From JASLQO01 sp002327525 (GTDB taxonomy: Bacteria; Pseudomonadota; Gammaproteobacteria; Pseudomonadales; Azotimanducaceae), in contig JASLQO010000027.1 in the NCBI GenBank assembly GCA_030744435.1, forward strand, positions 1 to 58,898: a stretch of 58,898 nt of DNA, in the 5' to 3' direction. The notes under the pieces are model-generated. The model had not been told where the DNA came from. It ran no database searches and saw only the letters and a list, made by a program, of their open reading frames with translations. Positions 42,739-50,903 of the stretch are shown here, one piece after another. The stretch's first letter is position 1, and every line of letters starts with the position of its first letter. The translations under genes and the position numbers were made by a program.

Positions 42739-43988
42739 ATGAGATGAGCCTCGATGACATTACAGGGGAGGTCAACGCCTGGCTGGATGAGAACTGGGAC
42801 CCGAACCTCTCACTCGAGGACTGGAGAAGGATACTCGTCGACGGCGGCTGGGCCACACCGCACTGGCCGTCGCAGTTTTTTGGACGTGATTTCACTTTGG
42901 AACAATCGGCGGTCGTGGCCCGCATCTTCAACGAACGCGGCGTCGTACCCGTTGCTCAGACCGGACCGCGGCGTCTCGCCGCGGAGACGATTCTCGCCAT
43001 GGGCAACGACGACCAGAAGAGCCGGTATCTACGGCCGATACTCACGGGTGAGCACTCCTGGTGTCAGCTGTTCAGCGAGCCGGGCAGCGGTTCTGACCTT
43101 GCCGGCCTGTCGACGAAAGCCCAACTCGTCGACGGCAGGTGGATCATCAACGGCCAGAAAGTCTGGAACACCAGCGCCCATCATGCCGACTATGGCATTC
43201 TGGTCGCGAGAACCGACTGGGACGTGCCCAAACACCAGGGCATCAGCTTTTTCCTCATCCACATGCATCAGCCGGGCGTGGAGGTGCGGCCCCTGAAGCA
43301 GATGAATGGGCACGCATCCTTCAACGAAGTGTTCATGACCGACGCCGTGGTCGCAGCGGAAGATCTCGTCGGCGGTGAGGGCAATGGCTGGGCCGTGGCG
43401 AAGACCACACTGTCTTACGAGCGCCGTCTTGGAGGTGTTGGCCGGTCCTTCGGCGGGGTACAGGGTGACTGGCGGGGACGCGTGTACCAGGAGTACGAAA
43501 AGGAACTCACCATCGCCAACGAACCCTATACCTGGTATCCGCAGCGTCAGGGCCGTGTGGATCTGGTTCTACCCCGCGCGCGCGAGACGGGCGCCATTCA
43601 GGATCCTGCAACGCGTCAGGAGATCGCCAGGCTCATCTGCATGCAGAAAGGTGCATCGCTCGCCTCCGCGGCGGCGGAGGCCAAGCGAAAGTCCGGATCC
43701 AACGAACTCGTACCTGCAGGTTCCATCGGCAAGCTGGCGGCCAGCGTCATAGCGAGACAGGCCGCGCACGTACACACCCTGATCTCCAGCGCCGACGCCA
43801 TGCGCAGCGGACCTGATTCAGCCGAGAACGGATTGGTCGCGGAAGTGCTGATTTCGGTACCCGCGATCTCGATCGCGGGCGGCACGGACGAGATTCAGCG
43901 CAACATCATATCGGAGCGCGTACTCACCATGCCGAAGGAAATGCGCGCGGATACCGGCCCATTCAGGGACATCAAGCGCAACGAGTGA
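42735..43988 (+). CDS. acyl-CoA dehydrogenase, large partner of a heteromeric pair
   Basis: This is a 417-residue acyl-CoA dehydrogenase starting at the ATG overlapping the upstream stop. It has WATPHWPSQFFGRDFTLEQS, the FAD-binding WCQLFSEPGSGSDLAGLSTK near 116, VWNTSAHHADYGILVARTDW, and the C-terminal AISIAGGTDEIQRNIISERV. The EGT glutamate is replaced by AGGT, as in the large subunits of heteromeric steroid-type dehydrogenases. With the preceding gene it should form one enzyme acting on a bulky acyl-CoA. A REP-like repeat follows 19 bases after the stop. Confidence 0.85.
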   Translation: MNEMSLDDITGEVNAWLDENWDPNLSLEDWRRILVDGGWATPHWPSQFFGRDFTLEQSAVVARIFNERGVVPVAQTGPRRLAAETILAMGNDDQKSRYLRPILTGEHSWCQLFSEPGSGSDLAGLSTKAQLVDGRWIINGQKVWNTSAHHADYGILVARTDWDVPKHQGISFFLIHMHQPGVEVRPLKQMNGHASFNEVFMTDAVVAAEDLVGGEGNGWAVAKTTLSYERRLGGVGRSFGGVQGDWRGRVYQEYEKELTIANEPYTWYPQRQGRVDLVLPRARETGAIQDPATRQEIARLICMQKGASLASAAAEAKRKSGSNELVPAGSIGKLAASVIARQAAHVHTLISSADAMRSGPDSAENGLVAEVLISVPAISIAGGTDEIQRNIISERVLTMPKEMRADTGPFRDIKRNE

Positions 43989-44006
43989 AGACGCCCTGCG
44001 CCTAAA

Positions 44007-44054
44007 TGGGGACAGGTACACTTCTTACCGTTCAAAACTGAACCCGTCCCCTTT
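44007..44054. repeat. REP-like inverted repeat, copy 2
   Basis: TGGGGACAGGTACACTT (44007-44023) is identical to copy 1 over 16 bases. The right arm AACCCGTCCCCTTT (44041-44054) is the approximate reverse complement of AAATGGGGACAGGT. It lies between two convergent dehydrogenase genes. Confidence 0.7.
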
Positions 44055-44066
44055 ACTGTTCCGCAG

Positions 44067-45272
44067 TCACTGCAGCCGATCGCGGTCCGTCGGCTTGCCG
44101 AGCAGTTGATCGGAGATGATGCGAAGCTGGATCTCGGAAGTACCCTCGAATATTTTCGTGAGCCTTGCATCCCGCCAGTAGCGTTCGATGGGGTGGAGTT
44201 TGGTATACCCCGCGCCACCGAAAATTTGCAGCGCATCCGAGGTGACGCGCTCGGCCATCTCTGTGGCAAACCACTTCACCATGGATGCATCCTTGTCAGA
44301 GCCACGGCTCTCGTCGATCTCGTTCGCAACGTGGTGCATGAGTTGTCTTGCCGCTTCGATTTCCGATGCCATGCGCGCGAGCTTGAAGCGCGTTTCCTGA
44401 AACTCCGAGATGGGCCGACCGAACTGCACCCTTTCCTGGGAGTATTCGATTGCATCCTCGAGCGCACCGCGCGCGAGCCCTATTGCGCGCGCAGCTGTGT
44501 GCACCCGGGGTACGGACAGACCGGCCAGAGTACGGCGGCGTGGCGCATCTTCGGATTCTTGTGAATGGTTTCGCATCCCAGGCACCGGCCCCACGATGTT
44601 CTCCTTTGGTACGCGCACGCTCTCGAACCTGAGCTCCCACGTCTTCCAGCCGAAGTAGCCGATTTTCGGAATAGGACTGCCGGAGCAGTTCTTCGGCAAT
44701 TCACCCCTAGGCTTCTCGACCATGATGCTGCGGATTCCCCTCCCCGGCACACCCTCTACACGACACAGAACATTGATGACATCCGCCCCATCGGCAAACG
44801 TGCACCAATACTTGTTCCCCGTGATGACCCACTCATCGCCTTCAAGCACCGCACGGGTCTTGATACCGCCGTAGAGATCCGAGCCTGCCTCCGGCTCAGA
44901 GAGAGCACCGGCGTGCAGATACTCTCCCATGGCGGCTCTTTGAGTGAGTTCGATACGCTTCTCCATGGGCCAACCCACCATGTGCATCAAGCTACCGGAG
45001 CGCGCGATGATGCTGGCGCAACTCATCCACCCCCTCGACAGCTCTTCCGCGATCAATGAGTACTCGAATACTCCAAGCCCAAGACCACCGTGCTCCTGGG
45101 GTATCCTGATGCCAAAGTAGCCCATCTCGCCCATCTTCTTTCGAAGCTCCATGGGCATATCACCTTGAATGGGATCCAGTTCGTTGGCGACGGGAAGCAC
45201 TTCTCTGGTGACGAAGTCCCGCGCTGACTCCTGCATCATTCGTCGCTCTTGGGTCATATACGCATCAGTCAC
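44067..45272 (-). CDS. acyl-CoA dehydrogenase
   Basis: This is a 401-residue acyl-CoA dehydrogenase of the classical catalytic type. The GTG at 45272 follows GAGGAGAGAACC and is preferred to the frame's earlier start. The FAD motif is ALSEPEAGSDLYGGIKTRAV near 128. The C-terminal catalytic block is ALQIFGGAGYTKLHPIERYW then KIFEGTSEIQLRIISDQLLG, with the glutamate of EGT present, unlike the other dehydrogenases in the window. It is convergent with the dehydrogenase pair. A frameshifted TetR gene lies about 106 bases upstream on the same strand. Confidence 0.87.
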   Translation of the reverse strand: MTDAYMTQERRMMQESARDFVTREVLPVANELDPIQGDMPMELRKKMGEMGYFGIRIPQEHGGLGLGVFEYSLIAEELSRGWMSCASIIARSGSLMHMVGWPMEKRIELTQRAAMGEYLHAGALSEPEAGSDLYGGIKTRAVLEGDEWVITGNKYWCTFADGADVINVLCRVEGVPGRGIRSIMVEKPRGELPKNCSGSPIPKIGYFGWKTWELRFESVRVPKENIVGPVPGMRNHSQESEDAPRRRTLAGLSVPRVHTAARAIGLARGALEDAIEYSQERVQFGRPISEFQETRFKLARMASEIEAARQLMHHVANEIDESRGSDKDASMVKWFATEMAERVTSDALQIFGGAGYTKLHPIERYWRDARLTKIFEGTSEIQLRIISDQLLGKPTDRDRLQ

Positions 45273-45378
45273 GGTTCTCTCCTCATGACAAGCGGTTTCT
45301 GCACTGCCACATGCGGCCCACAACACCGATGACAATCACTTCGACGCGCACGGCTTCCCGATAGCAGGGAGTACCGGG

Positions 45379-45998
45379 TCAGGTCAGGCTCAGAATGATC
45401 TGGCGTTGCACCAGGGGGATGAGTTCCTTCACCTTCACATCCCTCGGATCGATCAACGCCTGAAATGTGACACCGCGCAACAGACCTATGATCATGGTGG
45501 CCGCGGCATCCGGATCGACATCTGCACGAAATTCGCCCGACCCCATGCCGCGCCTCACCCACTCTGCCATATTGCGCCGCATGCCCCGGGTGAGCCTCGC
45601 CACATCACTTCGGATTTCGGGCACCGAACTAACCGATTCACCCATGATTGCATACAACGCACGCATGTGGCTCTCGCGTTTCGCCACACCGTTCAGGTAC
45701 AGCTCGACATAGTTCTCAATAGCCCTCGCGGCACTGCTTTGTTCCGCCACCGGCGTCTGCTGTTCTTCGAGGAAGCTCGTCGCGAGATGACCCACTACTG
45801 CCCTCAGCAGCGCCTCTTTGGACCCGAAGCGGCACTTACCAGCGGTCCCGTATAACCCGCGGCTTCGCCAACCTGTTTCGAGGTTGTACGCATGTATCCT
45901 TGCTTGGCGAATAACCGTCTGGCAGCTGCAATCAGACTGCGTTCGGATTCGGCCTTGCGTTCGCTCTGAGAGCGACGCTTTTTGACTGGCTGATTCAT
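45379..45998 (-). pseudogene. TetR-family regulator with a frameshift after the HTH
   Basis: The N-terminal helix-turn-helix is readable in one frame from ATG 45998 (RSLIAAARRLFAKQGYMRTT, SKQVGEAAGYTGPLVS). The ligand domain continues in another frame from RFGSKEALLRAVVGHL to the stop at 45379. A single-base indel near 45835-45845, in the turn before F-G-S-K-E, is sufficient to explain it. Unless the sequence is wrong here, the local repressor is inactive and the dehydrogenase downstream is derepressed or controlled otherwise. Confidence 0.8.
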
Positions 45999-46286
45999 AA
46001 GTGCAGCTTAGCGAAACCACCTCGTATCCGCATCCACCCGCAGAATCCGAACGCGACGAATCGGGTAACGGCAGCATCACACACTCCCCGATGTTTTGCG
46101 CGCTATCGAGACCGGGTCGCATCCTTGCGATACCACCCTGCCGAAAGCGGCACCACGCCACCAGCCGCTCGGCATAGGTCTCGGGCAATAGCCGTTCCTC
46201 TGAAGAATCTTCCACCGCCAGCACTTGCTCGAACTGGCACCCGAACTCTTCTCAGCAGCCCGCATCGGTTAGGAAGACGATCATCA
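45999..46286. other. possible decayed coding stretch
   Basis: On the minus strand one frame reads EQVLAVEDSSEERLLPETYA and ERLVAWCRFRQGGIARMRPG before stops. It looks coding but I cannot assign it; it may be the end of a broken gene upstream of tetR. Confidence 0.3.
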
Positions 46287-46454
46287 CTACTTGTTGATCC
46301 TCTCCATGTGATCACCGTCAATATAGTCTTTCCCGGCTGCGAGCACCGCAGCGACAACGAAGCGTGTTTTAAGCTTCAGATCAGCCGCCAATGCCAAACA
46401 CTCTTTAAAGGTCCAGACCTCCTTCTCAAGGATTCTCTTTTCCAATTCGTCCTT
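46287..46454 (-). CDS. small protein of unknown function
   Basis: This is a 55-residue frame starting ATG 46454 with GGAG close upstream. It reads MKDELEKRILEKEVWTFKEC and LALAADLKLKTRFVVAAVLA, and ends in GKDYIDGDHMERINK. It is charged and helical, with composition typical of real proteins. I do not recognise the family. The frame is open upstream of the chosen start. Confidence 0.4.
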   Translation of the reverse strand, partial: KDELEKRILEKEVWTFKECLALAADLKLKTRFVVAAVLAAGKDYIDGDHMERINK

Positions 46455-46846
46455 CATAGCTCCGCCAGAAAAAAGCCCAACGCAATCCTGATAACGCCAA
46501 TAGTGAATCACCCGGTACCAGCACATTCGGCCAGTCAGCGTGCGCAGGCCTTGACTTTCTACCATAGACGACATTACCGGGCGATCACTTTTTCGGTCTC
46601 GAACGGTCCGCCATCTTCAAGCCAAGGCGATGACGCAATACGAGTTCAAGCGCCTTCCCGCTCAACGAGCGAACTCATGTCCAGCCAGTACCTCAGCACT
46701 CGTTTCATCGGTAACACTTGTCCCGAGTCCACTCTTACAACGCATAATTCAGACCGAAGTTGAACGCCGGTTCGCCATCCACTAGGGTCGTACCGGTTGC
46801 CATGCACTTCGCAAGGGACTCGAATCCGAACAACCAGGGGATAACC
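46455..46846. other. gene-free stretch with a possible outer-membrane-protein tail
   Basis: No intact gene is seen. A short minus-strand frame ending at 46736 reads VDGEPAFNFGLNYAL followed by TAA, which resembles the last beta-strand of an outer-membrane protein. It may be a relic. The ribosome site AGGGGATAACC for the next gene lies at its end. Confidence 0.3.
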
Positions 46847-47971
46847 ATGCTGAACAAACTGGACGACTATCCCGTTCACCAAACACCGGAACCGCTGGCG
46901 CAACCCGCCACCAGCGATCGGAACGTCTACGACCGTACCTGGTACAACGGCTACGCCAACGACGGTTCGTACTACTTTGGTCTGGGCATGGCTGTGTATC
47001 CACACCGGCAGGTACAGGATGCCGCGTTCAGTGTGGTTCGCGCAGGCGGACTACAGCACTGTTTCTTCGGGTCACGCCGTGCGCCTGATGAGCGCACCGA
47101 CATGAGCGTGGGACCGTTGCGCCTCGAGATCATCGAGCCCATGCGCCGCACGCGTGTGGTGCTCGACGACAACGACAGCCCCATCGCCTGCGATCTGACC
47201 TACTCCGCACGCAGCGCCGCAATTCAGGAAGGCCGGCAGACACTCTGGAACGGAGCGCGGCGAATAATGGATGCGACCCGCTTCGACCAGTTTGGCGTCT
47301 GGGAAGGCACTATCCACACCCCGGAGGGCGACATCGCGGTCGATCCAGCCGAATGCCGGGCCACCAAGGACCGCTCGTGGGGCATGCGAGGCGTGGGCGA
47401 AGCCGAGACCGGAGGCGCACCCGGACAGCCCGGTGGGTTCTTTTTCCTCTGGGCGCCGCTTTTCTGGGAGGATCACATCTCACACGCCATCTTTTTCGAC
47501 GGGCAGCGGGGAGAAGCGCTGCATCGCGAAGGTCTGGTAGCACCGCTCTACGCTGCTGAAGCCGACATACCGGGCGTAGAAGACGGCCTTGTCGATCGCC
47601 TGGCAACTGCGCTGCACCGGGTCGAGTACCACCCGGCTACGCGGCTTGCGCGATATGCCGAGATCGATCTCATCGCACTGGATGGCGCCAAACGCACCGT
47701 ATGCCTAGAACCGATACTGCGCTTCCAGTTCAAGGGTCTCGGTTACGGCCACAAGAAGTGGAGACAGGGGACCTGGCAGGGAGAACTGGTTACCGGACAC
47801 GAGAGTTTCGATCCGGCCGAACTCGACCTGCTGCGCCCCGAGAACATTCACGTGCAGCAGGTGGTAAGAGCCTTCGATGGATCTCGCAACGGTATCGGCA
47901 CGCTCGAACAGATCGTAGTCGGCCCGTACGAGCCGGCGGGTTTCACCGACTGGTTAGAAGGCGCGCCTTAG
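46847..47971 (+). CDS. conserved protein of unknown function (DUF7064/AttH-like beta-rich fold)
   Basis: This is a 374-residue protein. The ATG at 46847 has AGGGGATAACC upstream. Characteristic stretches are NVYDRTWYNGYANDGSYYFG, LGMAVYPHRQVQDAAFSVVR, RDRSWGMRGVG (here KDRSWGMRGVGEAE) and GGFFFLWAPLFWEDHISHAI. The pattern suggests two lipocalin-like beta-barrels as in AttH/hydroxyneurosporene-synthase-type proteins. Similar proteins are frequent in steroid- and hydrocarbon-degrading gene clusters, which fits the neighbourhood, but no reaction is known to me. Confidence 0.6.
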   Translation: MLNKLDDYPVHQTPEPLAQPATSDRNVYDRTWYNGYANDGSYYFGLGMAVYPHRQVQDAAFSVVRAGGLQHCFFGSRRAPDERTDMSVGPLRLEIIEPMRRTRVVLDDNDSPIACDLTYSARSAAIQEGRQTLWNGARRIMDATRFDQFGVWEGTIHTPEGDIAVDPAECRATKDRSWGMRGVGEAETGGAPGQPGGFFFLWAPLFWEDHISHAIFFDGQRGEALHREGLVAPLYAAEADIPGVEDGLVDRLATALHRVEYHPATRLARYAEIDLIALDGAKRTVCLEPILRFQFKGLGYGHKKWRQGTWQGELVTGHESFDPAELDLLRPENIHVQQVVRAFDGSRNGIGTLEQIVVGPYEPAGFTDWLEGAP

Positions 47972-48536
47972 CCCGTCGGATTGTGCGGGGCTCCCCGCCA
48001 CTTCGGACAACGCCCTCGCCGTTAGCCTTTATTCCGTCAGCATTGACCGGCAATTCCACATGCGGAGAGCCCGCCTGCAGGGTCGCGCACAGTTCCAGCA
48101 TGATGCCATCCGGATCGTAGAAATAACACGAACGCAGCCAGGTTTTGTCGGTGGTCCCAGGCGCGGTCATAACGGGAAGTGCAACGACGAAACTCCACAG
48201 TAAGAACGCATAGGCAAGGCTCAATGGCCGGACAACCAATCCGACAATCAAGAGTAGACCACTAACCAATTCAAACACAGACAACATGGTGAGAAACGAA
48301 GATGGCGAAAATCACTCACCGATATTTCCAGTAAACAGGTAGTCGAGGAAAAACTGGTTGATGTAGCCGTTTGCGGCCGTGTAGCCGGCGACGATCGAAT
48401 CATGCGTCGCATCACTCAGCAATCCGCTCAACTTATACATGCCACCGATTACGAACACGATTGCGAGTCCTACACGTCGCACGAGGGCAACATGTTCGAG
48501 GTTACGTGTCTCCACTGTATCGGGTGCGGTCATCAT
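47943..48536 (-). pseudogene. DoxX-like membrane protein, frameshifted and fused to a glyoxalase C-terminus
   Basis: From ATG 48536/48533 (AAAGGAG upstream) the frame encodes the first DoxX membrane helix (VRRVGLAIVFVIGGMYKLSG) and stops at 48312 after GNIGE. Another frame continues with LSVFELVSGLLLIVGLVVRP and YAFLLWSFVVALPVMTAPGT, the remaining DoxX helices. It then switches without a break into CYFYDPDGIMLELCATL, the metal-ligand C-terminus of a VOC/glyoxalase domain. A frameshift plus a deletion joining two genes explains the structure. Confidence 0.7.
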
Positions 48537-48775
48537 GTCTCCTTTGTGTGTCTTCGGTCTATCCAACATCACCGGCAGCGCCTGGTTCACTGGTACAGGT
48601 GCTATCGGCGGAGTGACTGCCAGCCCCGGTGGAAACTACCTGGACTTTTCACCTACCTGGCCACAACGAAGATCGCGGCCGTTTCGCCGGACCAGCCGGC
48701 ACGTCAAGGAACAGGAGCATCTATATCTTCTTGCCGTGCGCGTGATGACTGATTTACAAAGATCGATCCACATAT

Positions 48776-48794
48776 AATAATGTTTGTCATTATT
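48776..48794. promoter_or_regulatory. palindromic operator (GST operon)
   Basis: AATAATG TTTGT CATTATT is a perfect 7-bp-arm inverted repeat with a 5-base spacer, 29 bases before the GST start codon. The central 17 bases recur exactly at 52389, before the haloalkane dehalogenase. It is a TetR-type binding site by layout. Confidence 0.7.
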
Positions 48795-48822
48795 TGGTGT
48801 CGATTTTCGATCAGGGTTTTAT

Positions 48823-49851
48823 ATGTCGCAGAACGAACCCCTCAAGCTCAAAGGCGTGCCAGGCTCTCCGTATACCCGCAAAATGTTGGCGTACATGCGG
48901 TTTCGCCATATCCCATACGAACTCCTGATCGGCGATCAGAGCGCCGCCCTGGGGCTACCCGAAGCAAAGGTCAGCCTGCTGCCCACATTTTATCTGCCCA
49001 ATGCCGACGGAGAGCTGGAAGCCGTGGTCGATTCAACACCCTTGATTCGTCGTTTCGAGGCAGAGTTCTCCGGTCGCGCCGCGCTTCCCGTCGACCCGGT
49101 GCTGAACTTTCTCAACTACCTCATCGAGGACTATGCTGACGAATGGTTGACCAAGGCCATGTTCCACTACCGCTGGTACTATGACGCGGACATTGAAATG
49201 GCCGGTACGGTGCTGCCCCATTGGAGCAACATTCAGGCACCGGCCCAGGAACTGTCGAACCTCAAAGGTTACGTCGCCGAACGGCAGATCTCCCGCCTCT
49301 ACGTGGTGGGTTCCAACGACACCACCGCGCCGGTCATCGAGGCAAGCTACAAGCGCTTCCTCGGCCTAATGAACGCCCTGATCGAAAAGCAGAAATTCGT
49401 GCTGGGCACCCGGCCATCTTCAGCGGACTTCGGCTTGTACGCGCAATTGACACAACTGGCCAAATTCGATCCAACGCCTGCGGGCATCTGTCTGGATCTC
49501 GCACCCCGAGTATTCGCATGGATCGACCTGGTGGACGATCTCAGCGGCCAGCCGGCCCCGGGAAACGCCTGGATGTCGGCGCAGGACGCGCCTGCGGTGC
49601 TTGGAGATCTGCTCCATGAAATCGGCCGCACCTACGCGCAAGCCCTGCTCGCCAACGCCGAAGCACTGCAGGCGGGGCGGGAACACATGGAGACCACAAT
49701 AGACGGACAACTTTGGCAGCAACCGGTTTTTCCCTACCAGGCCAAGTGTCTGCAGTGGATCAATGCAGAATATCGGCAACTCGACACCGTGGCAAAAGCG
49801 CAGGTGGATGAGATACTGGCAGGCACCGGCTGCGACACCATCGTATTTTGA
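48823..49851 (+). CDS. glutathione S-transferase-like protein
   Basis: This is a 342-residue GST-fold protein. The ATG at 48823 fits homology (LKLKGVPGSPYTRKMLAYMR, the N-terminal thioredoxin-fold with a Ser-Pro-Tyr loop); the frame open from 48784 starts inside the operator. The glutathione-site segment is VSLLPTFYLPNADGELEAVV-DSTPLIRRF. The C-terminal helical domain includes KFVLGTRPSSADFGLYAQLT. Its stop overlaps the region just before the metallo-hydrolase start, and a GST-kappa gene follows, forming a three-gene operon under a palindromic operator. Detoxification or glutathione-dependent dehalogenation is plausible. Confidence 0.75.
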   Translation: MSQNEPLKLKGVPGSPYTRKMLAYMRFRHIPYELLIGDQSAALGLPEAKVSLLPTFYLPNADGELEAVVDSTPLIRRFEAEFSGRAALPVDPVLNFLNYLIEDYADEWLTKAMFHYRWYYDADIEMAGTVLPHWSNIQAPAQELSNLKGYVAERQISRLYVVGSNDTTAPVIEASYKRFLGLMNALIEKQKFVLGTRPSSADFGLYAQLTQLAKFDPTPAGICLDLAPRVFAWIDLVDDLSGQPAPGNAWMSAQDAPAVLGDLLHEIGRTYAQALLANAEALQAGREHMETTIDGQLWQQPVFPYQAKCLQWINAEYRQLDTVAKAQVDEILAGTGCDTIVF

Positions 49852-49859
49852 GGCGCCCG

Positions 49860-50903
49860 ATGAAGAAAATCCTGTACACGATATTGATTCTCACGGTTGT
49901 TGCCGGCAGTGCAGCAGCTTTCATTTTTAACACCGCTACCGGGCAGGACGTATTGTTCAAGAGGGCGGCAACCGCGCTGATGAGCCAGCGCGCCGACGAG
50001 TTCGAAGGGTTAAGGGTGGTGGTGTGCGGCAGTGCATCACCGCTGGGTAATGATTCGAACCGGGCACAGGCCTGTATCGCTGTGGTCACCCCCGAGCACT
50101 TCTTTGTGTTCGATGCAGGTGCCCGCTCACCGGTGCGCATGGCACAAGCGCGTCTGCCCATGGCGCGACTAGATGCCGTCTTTCTGACACATTATCACTC
50201 GGACCACATCGCCGCCCTGCCCGACGTCAATTTGGCTTCATGGGTACAGGGGCGACCCGCGCCGTTACAGGTCTTCGGACCAACGGGCGTCGAGGCCGTG
50301 GTAGAGGGGTTTAACGCAGCTTATCAACTCGACCGCGGCTACCGCAGCGCGCATCACGGCAGCGAGCTGCTGGCGCCGGATCGCGGTTTCATGGAGGCAA
50401 ACACATTCACGCCCGATAACGTTGTGTGGCAGGACGAATTAATGACGATCACTTCGTTTAGAGTAGAGCATCCACCGATTGAGCCAGCAGTTGGCTACCG
50501 CGTGGACTACCGCGGACGTTCGGTTGTGATTTCCGGTGATACCAACGCGACGGCCAGCCTCTTCGCGGCGTCCAAAGATGCCGATATCCTGCTGCATGAC
50601 GCGTTGTCACGTACTCTGCTCGACCCCATGATCGAAACGGCCGGCGAAGCCGGTATCCCTGTTATCCCGACGATAATGACCGACGTCATCGACTACCATG
50701 CGGACGTCACCACGCTTCCGGCCCAGGCAGCCGCTGCCGGTGTCGAACAACTTGTGCTCTATCACATGGTGCCGGTACCGGCGAACGCGCTGGCCACCAA
50801 GATGTTCCTGCGGGGTTTGCCCGATACGGTCATCGCAGCCCGCGACCTGCACACATTTGACCTGCCACCCGATTCCACCCACATAATCATCCATGAACCT
50901 TAA
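49860..50903 (+). CDS. membrane-anchored or exported MBL-fold metallo-hydrolase
   Basis: This is a 347-residue metallo-beta-lactamase-fold hydrolase. The ATG at 49860 follows GAGGCGCCCG. An N-terminal signal or anchor helix (KKILYTILILTVVAGSAAAF) puts the domain outside the cytoplasm. Zinc ligands are visible: VFLTHYHSDHIAALPDVN (HxHxDH near 103-108), the bridging Asp in VVISGDTNATASLF near 225, and His in LVLYHMVPVP near 300. The overall form resembles the RNase Z/arylsulfatase branch. It lies between two GST-fold genes with start-stop proximity or overlap, so it belongs to the same pathway; a thioester or glutathione-conjugate hydrolase is conceivable. Confidence 0.78.
   Translation: MKKILYTILILTVVAGSAAAFIFNTATGQDVLFKRAATALMSQRADEFEGLRVVVCGSASPLGNDSNRAQACIAVVTPEHFFVFDAGARSPVRMAQARLPMARLDAVFLTHYHSDHIAALPDVNLASWVQGRPAPLQVFGPTGVEAVVEGFNAAYQLDRGYRSAHHGSELLAPDRGFMEANTFTPDNVVWQDELMTITSFRVEHPPIEPAVGYRVDYRGRSVVISGDTNATASLFAASKDADILLHDALSRTLLDPMIETAGEAGIPVIPTIMTDVIDYHADVTTLPAQAAAAGVEQLVLYHMVPVPANALATKMFLRGLPDTVIAARDLHTFDLPPDSTHIIIHEP

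Noticed and set aside
48312..48314. TGA in the DoxX-like gene as selenocysteine.
   Set aside because: Similarity continues in a different frame, not in frame through the stop, so it is a frameshift.
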